A DNA stretch of 10,167 nucleotides from an uncultured Eubacteriales bacterium (GTDB lineage Bacteria > Bacillota > Clostridia > Oscillospirales > CAG-382), in NCBI GenBank assembly GCA_900554405.1, contig USHI01000042.1, positions 1-10,167 on the forward strand, written 5' to 3'. The position numbers were made by a program, and so were the translations under genes. Position 1 is the stretch's first letter, and every line of letters begins with the position of its first letter. The notes beneath the pieces were generated by a model, which did not search any database, was not told where the DNA came from, and was given only the letters and a program-made list of their open reading frames with translations. Positions 1 to 6,724 of this stretch are shown in pieces.

Positions 1-171
1 GGGAGCCATGCCGCGTTTATCGAAGCGGCGGAGCTCGGCATGAACATGATATGTATGACACACCATGCCACGGAACGGGTGGTTTTGCCCGCTTTGTGCG
101 ACATGATCGGGGATACCGGCGCGCAGGTCGCGCTGTTTGATTTCGACAGAGAGAACGAATATGGCATTTGA
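1..171 (+). CDS. Nif3-like dinuclear metal-centre protein, C-terminal end (5' truncated by window)
   Basis: Reading frame 1 is open from the first base to TGA at 169-171 and gives the last 56 residues of a protein. The segment THHATERVVLPALCDMI corresponds to the conserved C-terminal GHYATE...PAL block of the Nif3/YqfO (GTP cyclohydrolase 1 type 2-like) family. In that family the His and Glu of this block contribute to a two-metal site. Here the first residue of the block is Thr instead of Gly and the usual Tyr is His. The biological role of this widespread family is not settled. The gene overlaps the rqcH start (161) by 11 nt, which suggests translational coupling. The start and N-terminal half lie outside the window. 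The family call is from recognised motifs only. Confidence 0.8.
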   Translation, partial: GSHAAFIEAAELGMNMICMTHHATERVVLPALCDMIGDTGAQVALFDFDRENEYGI

Positions 172-1792
172 CGGACTTTTTTGCTCCGCCGTTGCAGCCG
201 AACTCAACTCATGGGCGGGGGGCCGGGTGGAAAAACTCTACCAGAGCTCACCGTCCTGCATTTGTATTCAGCTTTATGCGGCGGGTAAGCATATGAACTT
301 GATAATATCCGCATCGGCTTCGCGCCCGATACTTGCCTGCACGGATTCCGCTGCGGCAAAGCCGGATACGCCCACGCCGACCTGTATGCTTTACCGCAAG
401 CATCTTCAAAACGGCAGGCTGAGCGGCGTGGAATGGATAAAGAACGAACGCATCGTTCGGTTCGATTTCGATTCTGCGGACGAAATGGGCTATGTGCACC
501 GCAAGAGCATTTATGCCGAGATGATGGGCAAATATTCCAACCTGATACTCACGGAGGGCAACGGCAGGATCATCACCGCCGCTTCGGTATCGGATATAAC
601 CTCCTCCGTGCGCAGCCTTTTGCCGGGAATGCTTTATGAAACGCCTCCGGCGCAGGATAAAAAGGATATCGCCGCGACGGACGCTGCGGCGTTTGCAGCA
701 GTTTGTGCGGCATATGAAGGCGCACGAGCGGCGGATATGCTGCTGCGCAGCTTCTGCGGGCTTTCACCGCTTGTCTCAAGGGAGCTTGCCTTCCGCGCGC
801 TCGGGGATTGCGATGCGCTCGTTTCCGCGGCGGCGGTGCCGCTTTTGTGGGCGGAATTCGATTCGCTGCGAAATCTGCTCGCCGGCGGCAAATTCACCCC
901 CTGCGCCGTTTTTTCGCCGGAGGGGAAGGAGACGGAATATTCATTCTTCCCGATAAAGCAGTACGGCGAGGGCTTCGAGGTGAAGGAATACGGCAGCTTT
1001 TCGGAGCTTTTGACGGATTATTTCGGGAGACGGGAGGAATCCGTCAATATCGGCAGATATTCCCATGATACGCTGCACGCCGTTAACACCCACCTTGCGA
1101 AGCTGCGCAAAAAGCTTGCACTGCTCGAATCCGAGCTTTCGGAATGCAATACGCGGGAGGAGGCACGGCTTTGCGGCGATATCGTAACGGCAAATATATG
1201 GCGCATACGCCGCGGCGATGAAAGTGTCACCGGAACGGATTACGAAACCGGCGAGGAAAAAACCGTTCGTCTGGATCCGACACGCACCCCGGCGGAAAAC
1301 GCGCAGAAATACTATAATAAATACGCAAAAATGAAGCGCGCAGCCGAGGCAAAGCGTCTGCAGATCGAAAAGGCACTTGCGGAGCAGGATTATTTGGAGG
1401 GCGTTGCCGGCTTTATCGAGCGTGCCGCAGAACCCGCCGAGATCGCGGAAATACGCGACGAGCTTTCCGCCGGCGGATACTTAGGCAAGCCCGCAAACCG
1501 CGGTGCAAAGCCGAAAAAGACAAAGGCGGCTTCGCCGCTTTCCTTCCGTACCGCGGATGGCAGGCTCGTGCGGGTCGGGCGCAACAACCGCCAGAACGAT
1601 TCGCTCACCGCAGGCGCCGAAAAGAACGATATCTGGTTCCACATAAAGGGCTTTCACGGCTCGCACGTTATACTTTCCGGTGCAGCCGACGGACGGCGAT
1701 TACACCGCCGCGGCGATGCTTGCCGCTTATTACAGCGAAAAGCGCGGCGCAAGCAATGTCGGCGTGGATTACACCCGTGTGAGACACCTTAA
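161..1792 (+). CDS. rqcH: RqcH / NFACT family ribosome quality control protein, main fragment (frameshifted near 1679)
   Basis: In bacteria RqcH binds obstructed 50S subunits carrying peptidyl-tRNA and recruits Ala-tRNA to add C-terminal alanine tails. Older annotations call it fibronectin-binding protein A. ATG 161 (MAFDGLFC) is preferred over the upstream TTG at 137 because the family begins this way and a weak AGAGAG site precedes it. The NFACT-N domain shows RKHL (79-82), NER (95-97, the place of the family DR pair) and AEMMGKYSN (119-127, the EIM motif). A coiled-coil-rich middle covers roughly 300-450, and NFACT-R (VGRNNRQNDSL, DIWFH, GSHVIL) begins near 460. The frame leaves homology at about codon 506 and runs through unrelated, Arg-rich residues to a stop at 1790-1792. 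The genuine C-terminus continues in another frame (1680-1892). Joined, the protein would be about 576 aa, close to the usual 570. The break is either a sequencing or assembly error or a recent mutation; no programmed slippery site is apparent. Confidence 0.9.
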   Translation: MAFDGLFCSAVAAELNSWAGGRVEKLYQSSPSCICIQLYAAGKHMNLIISASASRPILACTDSAAAKPDTPTPTCMLYRKHLQNGRLSGVEWIKNERIVRFDFDSADEMGYVHRKSIYAEMMGKYSNLILTEGNGRIITAASVSDITSSVRSLLPGMLYETPPAQDKKDIAATDAAAFAAVCAAYEGARAADMLLRSFCGLSPLVSRELAFRALGDCDALVSAAAVPLLWAEFDSLRNLLAGGKFTPCAVFSPEGKETEYSFFPIKQYGEGFEVKEYGSFSELLTDYFGRREESVNIGRYSHDTLHAVNTHLAKLRKKLALLESELSECNTREEARLCGDIVTANIWRIRRGDESVTGTDYETGEEKTVRLDPTRTPAENAQKYYNKYAKMKRAAEAKRLQIEKALAEQDYLEGVAGFIERAAEPAEIAEIRDELSAGGYLGKPANRGAKPKKTKAASPLSFRTADGRLVRVGRNNRQNDSLTAGAEKNDIWFHIKGFHGSHVILSGAADGRRLHRRGDACRLLQRKARRKQCRRGLHPCETP

Positions 1793-1892
1793 AAAGCCGG
1801 GCGGTAGCGCGCCGGGCTTTGTCACCTACGAAAAATACTTCACCGCTTATGTCAATGCGGAAATGCCCGCTCTTGAAGGGAGGGTAAGGTAA
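1680..1892 (+). CDS. rqcH: RqcH C-terminal fragment (rest of NFACT-R domain, shifted frame)
   Basis: This frame carries the end of the NFACT-R (DUF814) domain: YTAAAMLAAYYSEKRGAS, then VDYTRVRHLKKPGGSAPGF. These match the family ending (AAxxAAYxS...VDYTxVxxVKKPxGxxPGxVxY). It continues directly from the upstream fragment's GSHVILS at 1661-1678. Deleting one base (G1679) or adding two near 1678-1680 restores one continuous gene. A separate start is unlikely: GTG 1680 lies inside the domain and has no ribosome binding site. The stop at 1890-1892 is one base before the tcdA ATG, the tight spacing expected for the true 3' end of rqcH. It should be read as part of the same gene, not as an independent protein. 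Confidence 0.82.
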   Translation: MQPTDGDYTAAAMLAAYYSEKRGASNVGVDYTRVRHLKKPGGSAPGFVTYEKYFTAYVNAEMPALEGRVR

Positions 1893-1893
1893 A

Positions 1894-2601
1894 ATGCTGC
1901 TCGAACGCTCTATCCCGATCATCGGTGCGGATGGTGCCGAAAGGCTCGCAAGGACAAGCGTCGCCGTGTTCGGTACGGGCGGTGTCGGTTCCTGGTGCGC
2001 CGAAGCGCTCGCACGGGCGGGCGTGGGAAGCATAACCGTTGTGGATGGCGACACCGTTGCCGACAGCAACCGCAACCGTCAGCTTATCGCAACCTCCGAA
2101 ACGCTCGGGCGGCGCAAGGCCGCTGTTGCGGCGGAAAGGCTGCGCAGCGCCGTGCCGGAATGCGATGTGAGATTTGCGGATATGTTTTATTCGGCGGAAA
2201 CGGCTGCGGACATTCCGCTTTGCGGCTTTGATTATATCGCCGACTGTATAGACACGGTTACCTCAAAGCTTTTGCTTATATCGAACGCCCGCGCCGCCGG
2301 TGTGCGGACAATTTCCTCCATGGGCACCGGAAATCGCAGGGATCCTTCGCGCATTGCCGTGAAGGACGTTTATTCCACCTCCGGCGATCCGCTTGCACGC
2401 ATAATGCGGCGCGAGCTGCGCGCCCGAGGCATACCCGGGCTGAAGGTCGTCTGCTCCGAGGAGCTTCCCGGCGCCGTTTTTTCCGGCAGGGATCCGGATA
2501 CCCGCCGCGCGACACCTTCGAGCTGCGTTTTTGTCCCGGCGACTGCGGGGCTGCGCATGGCATATGAGATAGTAAAGGATATACTGGAATGGCAAGATTA
2601 G
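1894..2601 (+). CDS. tcdA: tRNA threonylcarbamoyladenosine dehydratase TcdA (E1-like ThiF fold)
   Basis: TcdA uses ATP to dehydrate t6A37 to the cyclic form ct6A in tRNAs that read ANN codons. It is a cytoplasmic member of the ThiF/E1-like family. At 235 aa it is near family length. Visible motifs are the nucleotide-binding GTGGVGSW (27-34), D51 in VVDGD, NRNRQ (59-63), the following R73/R74-K75 region, and DCIDT (117-121). The ending SCVFVPATAGL (210-220) is also typical. A strong AGGGAGGG ribosome binding site (about 1877-1884) lies just inside the end of rqcH and supports ATG 1894. It follows the rqcH stop by 1 nt and overlaps the next gene by 13 nt, so it is part of a translation-themed operon (rqcH, tcdA, rlmH). 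Other ThiF-like proteins (MoeB, ThiF) are less likely because the order of motifs fits the YgdL/CsdL group. Confidence 0.92.
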   Translation: MLLERSIPIIGADGAERLARTSVAVFGTGGVGSWCAEALARAGVGSITVVDGDTVADSNRNRQLIATSETLGRRKAAVAAERLRSAVPECDVRFADMFYSAETAADIPLCGFDYIADCIDTVTSKLLLISNARAAGVRTISSMGTGNRRDPSRIAVKDVYSTSGDPLARIMRRELRARGIPGLKVVCSEELPGAVFSGRDPDTRRATPSSCVFVPATAGLRMAYEIVKDILEWQD

Positions 2602-3164
2602 AATTCGGCGGCGGCGCGATGCTCTCGCCGCTGCCCGCGGTGCTTGTGACAAGCGCCTCCGGCGGCGCGGAAAATGTTTTTACCGTTGCATGGACAGGCA
2701 TTGTCTGCACCCGCCCGCCGCGGCTTTATATCTCCGTGCGGCCCGAAAGGTATTCCTACGGGCTTATCGTCGAAAGCGGCGAATTCTGCGTGAACCTCGT
2801 TTCGGCTCCGCTCGTGCGGGCGGCGGATATGTGCGGCGTTATCTCCGGGCGGGATAAGGATAAATTCGCCCTGTGCGGGCTTACGAAAACCGATTCGAAA
2901 ACCGTATCCTGCCCCACAGTTGCGGAAAGTCCGCTCGCGCTCGAATGCCGTGTTTTCAAACGTATACCGCTGGGCAGCCATGAAATGTTCCTTGCGGATA
3001 TCACGGCGTTCACGGCGGATGAACGCTATATAGACAAAAACGGCAGGATCGCGCTGGAAGAAGCGAGGCTTGCCGCCTATTCCCACGGCGATTATTTTGT
3101 GCTCGGCAAAAAGCTGGGGGATTTCGGGTTTTCCGTCCGCAAAAGAAAGCGCGGTGCGAAATGA
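2589..3164 (+). CDS. Flavin reductase-like domain (flavoredoxin-type) FMN-binding protein
   Basis: A 191-aa single-domain protein of the flavin reductase-like/DIM6-NTAB type split-barrel family, which binds FMN and often serves as a flavin reductase or small electron carrier. Supporting segments are the N-terminal LSPLPAVLVTS (12-22), FTVAWTGIVCTRPPRLYISVRP (31-52), SGEFCVNLVS (62-71) and SPLALECRVFKRIPLGSH, which ends near residue 125. These follow the family order: Thr/Trp near the flavin phosphate, then the dimer strand, then the ECR...GSH strand. There is no signal peptide or metal cluster, so it is probably cytosolic. It overlaps tcdA by 13 nt and rlmH by 4 nt (ATGA) and has AAGGA at 2575-2579. 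The substrate or partner cannot be read from the sequence. Its place between two RNA-modification genes may simply reflect operon crowding. Confidence 0.85.
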   Translation: MARLEFGGGAMLSPLPAVLVTSASGGAENVFTVAWTGIVCTRPPRLYISVRPERYSYGLIVESGEFCVNLVSAPLVRAADMCGVISGRDKDKFALCGLTKTDSKTVSCPTVAESPLALECRVFKRIPLGSHEMFLADITAFTADERYIDKNGRIALEEARLAAYSHGDYFVLGKKLGDFGFSVRKRKRGAK

Positions 3165-3628
3165 GGAGCTTTTCCGTTATCCACGTCGGCGATTTCAAGG
3201 AGGAATACTTCGCCTGTGCAGAAGCGGAATATATCCGCCGCATAAAGCCGTTTGCGGATTACAAAACGGTCTGCGTGCGCGAGGAAAGCACATTTGACGG
3301 CTCCGAAAAAAACATTGCGCGCGCGTTGGAGCGCGAAGCGGCGGAGATAAGAAGGCATATCCCGCGCCGCGCGATGACGGTCGCGTTGTGCATCGAGGGA
3401 ACACAGATCACGAGCCCGGGTCTTGCCGAAATGCTTTCGGATGAAAGCCGCCCGGTCTGCTTTATAATCGGTTCGAGCCACGGGCTGGACCCGGCGCTCA
3501 AAAACGAATGCGGGCAGCGGATATCCATGTCGCGCATGACATTTCCGCATATGCTCGCGCGCGTGATGCTTGCCGAGCAGGTCTACCGCGCCATAACCAT
3601 AATAAACGGCAAAAAGTACCATAAATAA
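3161..3628 (+). CDS. rlmH: 23S rRNA (pseudouridine1915-N3)-methyltransferase RlmH
   Basis: RlmH methylates N3 of pseudouridine 1915 in helix 69 of 23S rRNA, using S-adenosylmethionine, on assembled 70S ribosomes. The protein is 155 aa, the family norm. SPOUT-fold landmarks are ALCIEGTQITS (SAM-side strand and loop), FIIGSSHGLD (trefoil-knot glycine-rich loop, normally GG/GS..G), and the highly diagnostic C-terminus FPHMLARVMLAEQVYRA...INGKKYHK. The start codon overlaps the stop of the preceding flavoprotein gene as ATGA, and no strong ribosome binding site is seen, so translation is probably coupled. pepT starts 12-15 nt downstream. This is a confident call, since the C-terminal motif is specific to RlmH. 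Confidence 0.95.
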   Translation: MRSFSVIHVGDFKEEYFACAEAEYIRRIKPFADYKTVCVREESTFDGSEKNIARALEREAAEIRRHIPRRAMTVALCIEGTQITSPGLAEMLSDESRPVCFIIGSSHGLDPALKNECGQRISMSRMTFPHMLARVMLAEQVYRAITIINGKKYHK

Positions 3629-3639
3629 GGAGAAGCACA

Positions 3640-4851
3640 GTGATGAATGCTGTTGAAAGATTTTTGAAATACGTTTCGTTCGGCACGAATTCGGACGAAA
3701 ACTCCGCGGAATGCCCTTCGACTCCGTCCCAGCTTGTTTTGGGCAGATATATCGCTTCGGACCTCGAACGTATCGGGCTTTCGGATGCGCACGTTGATGA
3801 AAACGGCTATGTTTCGGCGTTTCTGCCCGCATCCGAGGGCTGCGGGGCGCTCCCTGCGATCGGGTTTGTTTCGCATATAGATACCTCCTCCGCCGTCCCG
3901 GGCGACAATATAAAGCCCCGCACCGTTTTTTACGGCGGCGGTGTGCTCACGCTCGAAAACGGGCTCACGATCGACCCTGCCGAATACCCCTGCCTTGCTT
4001 CGTATGAGGGCAGCGAGCTTATCGTTACCGACGGAAATACTCTTCTCGGCGCGGACGATAAAGCCGGTGTCGCGGAGATCGTCACCGCGCTCGAATATCT
4101 TGCAAATCACCCGGAAATAAAGCACGGGCGGATACCGGTGTGCTTTACCCCGGATGAGGAGATCGGCCGCGGGGCGGACAGGTTCGATGTAAAAGCTTTT
4201 AACGCCGATTGGGCGTATACGGTGGATGGCGGTACTCTGGGCGAGATCGAATACGAAAACTTCAACGCCGCTTCCGCAAAATTCCACATCAACGGCGTGA
4301 ACATCCATCCGGGCAGCGCAAAGAACCGCATGAAGAACGCCTGCCTTGTCGCTTCTCAGCTGGTGACAATGCTCCCCGCTGCCGAAGCGCCCGCGCACAC
4401 CGAGGGCTACGAGGGCTTTTACCATGTTTGCGCCATGTCCGGCGACGAAAGCGCTTTCGACATTTCCGTGATAATCCGCGATCACGACCGCGCCGCCTTT
4501 GAATCCCGCAAGACGTTTGTACAAAGGCTTGCGGATTACCTCAACGGCGTATACGGCGAAAACACCGTCGAGCTTACCCTGCGCGACAGCTATTACAACA
4601 TGAAGGAAAAAATAGAGCCGCATATGCATATTATCGATTCGGCGGAAAAGGCATTTGCCGAAAACGGCATTACTCCAAGGATCGTAGCCATCCGCGGCGG
4701 TACGGACGGTGCGCGCCTTTCGTTCATGGGGCTGCCCTGCCCGAACCTTTCCACCGGCGGCGAAAACTTCCATTCCGTGCGCGAATTTATTCCCGTTTCC
4801 GCGCTCGGAAGTATGGTGGATGTCATTGTGACCCTTGCTTCCGTGCGGTGA
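3640..4851 (+). CDS. pepT: Peptidase T (tripeptide aminopeptidase, M20B)
   Basis: PepT is a cytoplasmic two-zinc aminopeptidase that releases the N-terminal residue of tripeptides. In this 403-aa frame (numbered from 3640) the metal and catalytic residues are in place: H79 and D81 in SHIDTS, D140 in GADDKAG, the E173-E174 pair in TPDEEIG, D196 in YTVDGG and H378 in GENFHS. RGGTDGARLSF (352-362) is the usual substrate-side motif. The order and spacing match PepT rather than the PepD, DapE or ArgE relatives. The start is GTG 3640 or ATG 3643; AAGGAG at 3627-3632 gives spacings of 7 and 10 nt respectively, so either is possible. It is the last gene of the rqcH-tcdA-rlmH run and is followed by a duplicated intergenic segment and a terminator. 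Confidence 0.95.
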   Translation: MMNAVERFLKYVSFGTNSDENSAECPSTPSQLVLGRYIASDLERIGLSDAHVDENGYVSAFLPASEGCGALPAIGFVSHIDTSSAVPGDNIKPRTVFYGGGVLTLENGLTIDPAEYPCLASYEGSELIVTDGNTLLGADDKAGVAEIVTALEYLANHPEIKHGRIPVCFTPDEEIGRGADRFDVKAFNADWAYTVDGGTLGEIEYENFNAASAKFHINGVNIHPGSAKNRMKNACLVASQLVTMLPAAEAPAHTEGYEGFYHVCAMSGDESAFDISVIIRDHDRAAFESRKTFVQRLADYLNGVYGENTVELTLRDSYYNMKEKIEPHMHIIDSAEKAFAENGITPRIVAIRGGTDGARLSFMGLPCPNLSTGGENFHSVREFIPVSALGSMVDVIVTLASVR

Positions 4852-4865
4852 TTGCAGCTCGCGTG

Positions 4866-4968
4866 GCGGGAAAGGCAAATCTGCTGCGAATCCTCAACGC
4901 GATCAATAAAAAAGCGGAGCGGGAAAGGCAAATCTGCTGCGAACCTCAACGCGATCAATAAAAAAGCG
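4866..4968. repeat. Two-copy tandem repeat, period about 53 bp
   Basis: Copy 1 (4866-4916) and copy 2 (4919-4968) share GCGGGAAAGGCAAATCTGCT, continue through a CAACGCGATCAATAAAAAAGCG ending, and differ only by one indel (GAATCCTC versus GAACCTC). A 2-nt GA linker separates them. The AAAAAAGCG tail of the second copy forms the outer left arm of the terminator at 4962-5001. In the first copy the same tail has no matching right arm. This looks like a recent local duplication of the pepT 3' intergenic sequence. No coding role is evident. Confidence 0.85.
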
Positions 4969-5001
4969 TTTCTGCCGTGGGATACGGGCGGAAACGCTTT
5001 T
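4962..5001. terminator. Bidirectional rho-independent terminator between pepT and the CBM9-like gene
   Basis: The arm AAAAGCGTTTCTGCC (4962-4976) pairs with GGCGGAAACGCTTTT (4987-5001), giving 15 bp with one wobble and a 10-nt loop. A-runs on one side and T-runs on the other make it work in both directions. It lies between the convergent ends of pepT (4851) and the minus-strand gene that ends at 5016. Confidence 0.85.
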
Positions 5002-5015
5002 GCTTTTGTGAGCGG

Positions 5016-5609
5016 TTATTCTATGACAAGCTCGCCGAAAAACTCCGGGCGGTGGAAATCCGGTGCGGGAAGCTCCACGGGCGACCACATCCCGAAATGC
5101 GGGTATTCGGTATCGTCGCCGCATTTGTAAAAATTGCCTTTTATAATGTCGCCGGTTGCAAAATCCTTTCTTCCGAAGGTCTTTTCGATAAAGTCGAGCG
5201 TGAATACCACGCGGACACACCAGCATCCGTCGCCCTTTTCGGCGGTGACATGCGGCAGCGGGGCAAGCTTGTCTATGGGTGTTTTGTCGCTGCGGCTTGC
5301 GCGCACGGCGGAAAGGAACGCCCCGGCGGAGTTCATTTCGAAATTCATGTACTTTCCGGAATCCGGCGCAAAGCTCACGAAAAATTCGAGACAGCTGTCC
5401 TTATAAACAGGGTCGTTATATTGCTTGTAAACGGTTTTCGGGTCGCTCTCGTATGCTTTCATTTCGAGCGCAAATCCGGTTTTCGGTATGAACAAGAGCC
5501 GTGCTTCCGCCCTCGGGGAATAGCCGGATGTCCATTTGTAGCAGTCGATATGCGCGACCTCCGCCTTTGAAAAATCCGCCGCTTCCGCGGTCTTTATCGT
5601 GTATCTCAT
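5016..5609 (-). CDS. Stand-alone carbohydrate-binding family 9-like (CBM9-like) domain protein
   Basis: The 197-aa product is a single beta-sandwich domain of the CBM9-like/DOMON-related type found in many Clostridia. Supporting segments are YKWTSGYSPRAEARLLF near the N-terminus (residues about 24-40), VYKDSCLEFFVSF (68-80) and the strongly conserved C-terminal run GNFYKCGD, HFGMWSPV, PDFHRPEFFGEL. No signal peptide or anchor is visible (it starts MRYTIKTAEAADF), so it is probably cytoplasmic, unlike CBM9 modules attached to secreted glycosidases. ATG 5609 has an excellent AGGAGG site (complement of 5618-5623). It has its own promoter and is transcribed alone, convergent with pepT. Its ligand is unknown: the family name implies sugar binding, but nothing here proves it. 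Confidence 0.78.
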   Translation of the reverse strand: MRYTIKTAEAADFSKAEVAHIDCYKWTSGYSPRAEARLLFIPKTGFALEMKAYESDPKTVYKQYNDPVYKDSCLEFFVSFAPDSGKYMNFEMNSAGAFLSAVRASRSDKTPIDKLAPLPHVTAEKGDGCWCVRVVFTLDFIEKTFGRKDFATGDIIKGNFYKCGDDTEYPHFGMWSPVELPAPDFHRPEFFGELVIE

Positions 5610-5634
5610 TTTCTCATCCTCCTGTTATGTCATT

Positions 5635-5663
5635 ATAATAATCCAAATCGCACCGAATGTCAA
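5635..5663 (-). promoter_or_regulatory. Sigma-A type promoter for the CBM9-like gene
   Basis: Read on the minus strand, TTGACA (complement of 5658-5663) is followed after 17 nt by TATTAT (complement of 5635-5640). An overlapping TATAAT (5632-5637) has a 20-nt spacer. AGGAGG and the ATG at 5609 follow closely, so the leader is very short. Confidence 0.75.
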
Positions 5664-5681
5664 TACAAACGCGCTTCGTAC

Positions 5682-5710
5682 TTGAAATACGGCGGCGACG
5701 GGTGTATAAT
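5682..5710 (+). promoter_or_regulatory. Sigma-A type promoter for the tyrosine recombinase and thioesterase genes
   Basis: TTGAAA (5682-5687), a 17-nt spacer, then a perfect TATAAT (5705-5710). The start codon at 5735 is 24 nt past the -10 element, with AAGGA at 5721-5725. The -35 boxes of this promoter and the divergent one are separated by only 18 bp. Confidence 0.8.
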
Positions 5711-5734
5711 AATGCATGAAAAGGATGTGAAGCA

Positions 5735-6724
5735 ATGAAAAGCGGACTTCCGGAGGTGCTGCTCACCTTCGCAGGATACAAGGGCTCCATACAGAACTGC
5801 TCGGCACTTACGGTTGATGAATATATTAGCGATCTTATACTGTTTTTCCGCTATATCATAGTCACGCGGCGCGGGGACGACCCGGCAAAAACGGATATGT
5901 CATCAGTTTCGCTCGCGGGGGTGGATTACGAGCTTGCCGGCTCGGTACGGACAGAGGAGATATTTTCCTTCATGCTGTATCTTTCGCAGGTGCGCGGCAA
6001 TAAAGCACGCATACGCGCGCGGAGGCTCTCGGCTGTAAAAGCGTTTTATAAATACCATACCGTCAAATCCAAAAGGCTTGCGGAAAACCCGGCAAAGGAT
6101 ATCGACAGCCCTTCCGTGCGCCCGCCGCTCCCGAAATATCTTACGCTTGCCGAAAGCCTTGCACTGCTCGAAGCCGTTCCGCGGAACGACCGCAATTTCG
6201 AACGCGATTACTGCATACTCACTTTCTTTCTCAATTGCGGTATGCGGCTTTCGGAGCTTGTCGGGATAAACCTTGCGGATATCACCGCCGATCAGGCGCG
6301 GCTCACCGTTACCGGAAAAGGCAATAAAATGCGGGTGATATACCTCAATACGGCGTGCAGAGAGGCGCTTTGCGATTATCTTGCCGTGCGGCAGGAACGC
6401 GCCACGGAGGGCGGCAGGAGCATCACCGATAAAAATGCGCTCTTTCTTTCCTCGCGCGGGCGGCGTATCTCGCACGAAAGCGTTCAGAAGATGGTTTATA
6501 AGTATCTCGAGCTTGCCGGGCTCGGCGGGCGCGGGCTTTCGGTGCACAAGCTGCGCCATACCGCCGCCACGCTTATGTATAACGAGGGCCATGTCGATGT
6601 GCGTACGCTTATGGATGTGCTCGGGCATGAGCAGCTCACGACAACGCAGATATATACACACCTTTCCGACAGAAAATTGGAGGAAGCGGCGGAAGCCAAT
6701 CCGCTCGCGGATATAAAGAAATGA
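5735..6724 (+). CDS. XerC/XerD-type tyrosine recombinase
   Basis: A 329-aa integrase-family recombinase that cleaves and rejoins DNA through a 3'-phosphotyrosine. All catalytic residues are visible: R171 (GMRLSEL), K195 (TGKGNK), H271 and R274 (HKLRHTAA), H298 (LGHEQ) and nucleophile Y307 (QIYTH). The N-terminal SAM-like core-binding domain covers about residues 20-120 (RARRLSAVKAFYKYH at 94-108). Length and motif order fit Xer proteins rather than long phage integrases, and no phage or integrative-element genes flank it. It could be the chromosomal dimer-resolution recombinase (XerC/XerD), but that role is not proven by sequence alone and no dif site was identified. Transcription is from the promoter at 5682-5710. 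Its stop overlaps the next start by 4 nt (ATGA). Confidence 0.9.
   Translation: MKSGLPEVLLTFAGYKGSIQNCSALTVDEYISDLILFFRYIIVTRRGDDPAKTDMSSVSLAGVDYELAGSVRTEEIFSFMLYLSQVRGNKARIRARRLSAVKAFYKYHTVKSKRLAENPAKDIDSPSVRPPLPKYLTLAESLALLEAVPRNDRNFERDYCILTFFLNCGMRLSELVGINLADITADQARLTVTGKGNKMRVIYLNTACREALCDYLAVRQERATEGGRSITDKNALFLSSRGRRISHESVQKMVYKYLELAGLGGRGLSVHKLRHTAATLMYNEGHVDVRTLMDVLGHEQLTTTQIYTHLSDRKLEEAAEANPLADIKK

Noticed and set aside
137..160. Earlier TTG start for rqcH
   Set aside because: It would add eight residues not found in the family. ATG 161 gives the canonical MAFDGL-type N-terminus.
1661..1690. Programmed ribosomal frameshift to make full-length RqcH
   Set aside because: There is no slippery heptamer, stop codon or rare codon at the shift, and no obvious stimulatory structure. 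RqcH is not known to use recoding, so error or mutation is simpler.
3092..3832. Minus-strand open frame opposite rlmH and the start of pepT
   Set aside because: It spans two well-supported plus-strand genes and an intergenic gap, has no family motif, and is Arg/His/Cys-rich as shadow frames usually are.
3583..4878. Long minus-strand open frame of 431 codons opposite pepT
   Set aside because: It is fully antisense to pepT, whose catalytic motifs are all present. It shows no recognisable domain, and its low-complexity Val/Ala/Gly/Arg composition is typical of frames opposite GC-rich genes.
5903..6661. Minus-strand open frame opposite the recombinase
   Set aside because: The recombinase shows every catalytic residue in order; the opposite frame has no domain.
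5735..6724. Phage or integrative-element integrase marking a genomic island
   Set aside because: There are no phage, excisionase or conjugation genes and no tRNA or att duplication nearby. The protein has a Xer-like length and is embedded in ordinary metabolism genes.
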